In this document: in pieces, positions 21,120-22,505 of the stretch
How positions within the stretch are numbered: position 1 is the first letter of the stretch
Layout: every line of letters begins with the position of its first letter
NCBI GenBank assembly: GCA_035530055.1
Contig: DATKVN010000062.1
Coordinates: 1-22,505, forward strand
Direction: 5' to 3'
DNA from: a bacterium
GTDB lineage: Bacteria; UBA6262; WVXT01
DNA length: 22,505 nt
Made by a program: the position numbers and the translations under genes
The notes under the pieces: generated by a model
Seen by the model: the letters and a program-made list of their open reading frames with translations, nothing else
Told to the model about the DNA's origin: nothing
Database searches by the model: none

Positions 21120-21175
21120 GGAGTCCTCCCGAAAGGGAGGGTTATTAAACGGAACCTTGCTTTCGCAAGGACTCC
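21120..21175. repeat. GGAGT double-hairpin element, CCTCCC/CCTTGC type
   Basis: 56 bp bounded by GGAGTCC and GGACTCC with hairpins CCTCCC-GAAA-GGGAGG (21125-21140) and CCTTGC-TTTC-GCAAGG (21155-21170). Both hairpins including loops are identical to those at 6160-6206; only the linker differs (14 bp against 5 bp). It lies between metF and fchA. Confidence 0.87.
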
Positions 21176-21214
21176 ATATCACAAACTACCTTTAAGAACT
21201 ATTTCAAGGATGGT

Positions 21215-21865
21215 ATGATGGGAGATTATAGAAGTGAACGGTTAGAAAAGTATGTTGATGATTTGGCGGCCAAGCTTCCTGCACCTGGCGGGGGGAGCGT
21301 GGTGGCTCTGGTGGGTGCACTGGGAGTGGGGCTTCTGAGCATGGTTTCCAATTTTACTCTGGGAAAGGAAAAATACAAACAAAGAGAAGAAGAGATAAAA
21401 AAGATTTTAAACAGAAGCGAAGATTTACGTGAGAGATTGACTGAGTTGGTGGATGAAGATATTAGGGTCTATGGCAAAGTCTCCAGTGCTTATAAATTGC
21501 CTCGTGCAACTGATCAAGAGAAAAAAGTGCGTTCCCAGGCAATCGAAAAAGCCTGTAAGGATGCACTAACTGTTCCTATGGAAGTAGCGCGTTGTTGTAC
21601 GGAGGGACTGAACCTGGCAAGAAGGCTTGTGGAGATAGGAAATGTTAGGCTAGTCAGCGATGTGGGCGTTGCTGCAGGATTATTAGAGGCTGCCTTGAAG
21701 GGAGCAGAGTTCAATGTAAATATTAATTTAAAAGTAATCGAAGATAGAGACTTTGTGGAAGAGAAAAAGAAGGTTATAGGTTCCTTTGTGAGGGATAGAC
21801 TAAAAATAAAAGACGAAATACTAAAAAAGACGAAAGATAAAATAGAAAATATGGGAGGAAATTAA
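21215..21865 (+). CDS. fchA: Methenyl-THF cyclohydrolase / cyclodeaminase-family protein
   Basis: All-helical protein of the formiminotransferase-cyclodeaminase domain family; in acetogens FchA interconverts 10-formyl-THF and 5,10-methenyl-THF. It has 216 residues, family size. The folate-site motif PAPGGGS is at 22-28, followed by ALVGALGVGLLSMVSNFTLGK (31-51), and further on VARCCTEGL and SDVGVAAGLLEAALKGAEFNVNINLK, all characteristic. There is no formiminotransferase domain, so histidine degradation is unlikely. The first of two adjacent ATG codons is taken, with AAGGATGG upstream; the second is at 21218. folD begins 1 bp after the stop, so the two are translationally coupled. Confidence 0.93.
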   Translation: MMGDYRSERLEKYVDDLAAKLPAPGGGSVVALVGALGVGLLSMVSNFTLGKEKYKQREEEIKKILNRSEDLRERLTELVDEDIRVYGKVSSAYKLPRATDQEKKVRSQAIEKACKDALTVPMEVARCCTEGLNLARRLVEIGNVRLVSDVGVAAGLLEAALKGAEFNVNINLKVIEDRDFVEEKKKVIGSFVRDRLKIKDEILKKTKDKIENMGGN

Positions 21866-21866
21866 C

Positions 21867-22505
21867 GTGGCAGGAAAAATAATTGATGGTAAATCTCTGG
21901 CAGCGAAGTTCAAGGAAGATATCAAAAGGGAAGTTGGACAGTTGAAAGAGAAACATAAAGTGACACCCCTGTTGACAGCAATACAGGTTGGAGAGAACCC
22001 TGCCTCAAGAGTCTATGTTAAGAGGCAAAGGAAAAGTTGCGAAGAAGTAGGAATCGATTATCAACTCCACGAATTACCAGAAGCAACCAGCGAGGAAGAA
22101 CTTCTCCAATTCGTTGAGAAATTGAATAGAGACGATAAGGTTACTGGCATTATTCTGGAAATGCCCCTTCCTCAACAGATAAATGGACGTAGGGTACAGA
22201 TGGCTATTACTCCGATGAAAGATGTTGAAGGGATGAACCCTTCCAATGTGGGTATGCTGGTCTATGGAAGTCCCAGACTTGCTCCCTGCACGGCGCTGGC
22301 GGCTATGGAACTATTAAAGAGTACAGGCGTGGATATAAAGGGCAAAGAAGTAACTGTTGTGGGACATAGCGAGATTGTAGGCAAACCGATAACTCTCTTT
22401 CTCCTCTCTTCGGTTCTGGAGTCGGCTACTCCCACTGTTTGCCATATTGCCACCAGGGATTTGGCTTCCCATACCAGAAATGCTGAGATCCTCATTGTTG
22501 CTGTG
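21867..22505 (+). CDS. folD: Methylene-THF dehydrogenase (FolD family), 3' truncated by window; cyclohydrolase residues lost
   Basis: NAD(P)-dependent interconversion of methenyl- and methylene-THF. 213 codons are visible from GTG, preceded by GGGAGG in the fchA end; the remaining C-terminus lies outside. The N-terminus (AGKIIDGKSLA), VGENPASRVYV (41-51) and VVGHSEIVGKPI (164-175) identify FolD, and the numbering matches E. coli FolD without gaps up to at least residue 121. At the three key sites of bifunctional FolD the residues differ: position 54 is Gln instead of Lys, 98 is Glu instead of Gln, and 121 is Glu instead of Asp. The usual GRS of the cofactor loop is GHS, hinting at NAD rather than NADP. 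Dehydrogenase-only function with FchA as cyclohydrolase is inferred. Confidence 0.93.
   Translation, partial: MAGKIIDGKSLAAKFKEDIKREVGQLKEKHKVTPLLTAIQVGENPASRVYVKRQRKSCEEVGIDYQLHELPEATSEEELLQFVEKLNRDDKVTGIILEMPLPQQINGRRVQMAITPMKDVEGMNPSNVGMLVYGSPRLAPCTALAAMELLKSTGVDIKGKEVTVVGHSEIVGKPITLFLLSSVLESATPTVCHIATRDLASHTRNAEILIVAV

Noticed and set aside
6096-21175. Repeats considered as a CRISPR array
   Set aside because: Copies are few, dispersed between genes, internally palindromic and in both orientations, with no regular spacers and no cas genes.
1-22505. tRNA or rRNA genes
   Set aside because: No cloverleaf or rRNA-like sequence was recognised in any gene gap on either strand.

Overview
The window reads as a chromosomal segment of an anaerobic, flagellated, Gram-negative-like bacterium. 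It is moderately AT-rich by eye, and every supported gene lies on the + strand. A flagellar stator pair, a Wood-Ljungdahl-type folate C1 pathway and many short REP-like palindromes occur together. This suggests an uncultured lineage such as Omnitrophota or Aerophobota, but that placement is inference; nothing here fixes the phylum.

Layout. Bases 1-1584 hold the end of a flagellar cluster (3' end of an FlbD-like gene, motA, motB). Bases 1585-2231 are mostly non-coding: one copy of a TGTCATTGCG inverted-repeat element, a promoter candidate, a 58-residue membrane protein gene that is easy to miss, and a large hairpin directly before rplM. rplM-rpsI (2244-3119) ends at a textbook terminator. After a consensus promoter (3347-3375) comes a long co-directional housekeeping run: sppA, a Yip1-like membrane protein, argC, argJ, a Sua5/YrdC protein, a YwlE-like phosphatase, glyA, a TagO/WecA-type glycosyl-1-phosphate transferase, wecB/mnaA, a DUF498/AAMDC protein and a flavin reductase.

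From 13263 to the right edge lies the most interesting unit: promoter, perfect Rex-type operator palindrome, then panE, fhs, a stand-alone 76-residue lipoyl domain, metV, lpdA, lipB, lipA, metF, fchA and folD (cut by the window end). The set covers the methyl branch from formate to methyl-tetrahydrofolate. It also carries a lipoyl carrier protein, the enzyme that oxidises or reduces lipoamide, and both enzymes of de novo lipoylation. No GcvH, GcvP, GcvT, E1 or E2 catalytic gene is present in the window. I propose that the lipoyl protein and LpdA form a dithiol redox relay serving the MetV-MetF methylene-THF reductase. The FolD has lost all three residues known to matter for cyclohydrolase chemistry (positions equivalent to E. 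coli K54, Q98 and D121 are Q, E and E), while a separate cyclohydrolase, fchA, sits 1 nt upstream.

A second theme is a dense set of short palindromic repeats in most gene gaps. One family is built as GGAGT, hairpin A, linker, hairpin B, ACTCC, with interchangeable hairpins (three full copies plus one nested copy and one partial copy). Others carry GTAG next to a hairpin, as REP sequences do, or belong to GGGGACA-type families. Several abut or overlap start and stop codons. No transposase gene is present in the window.
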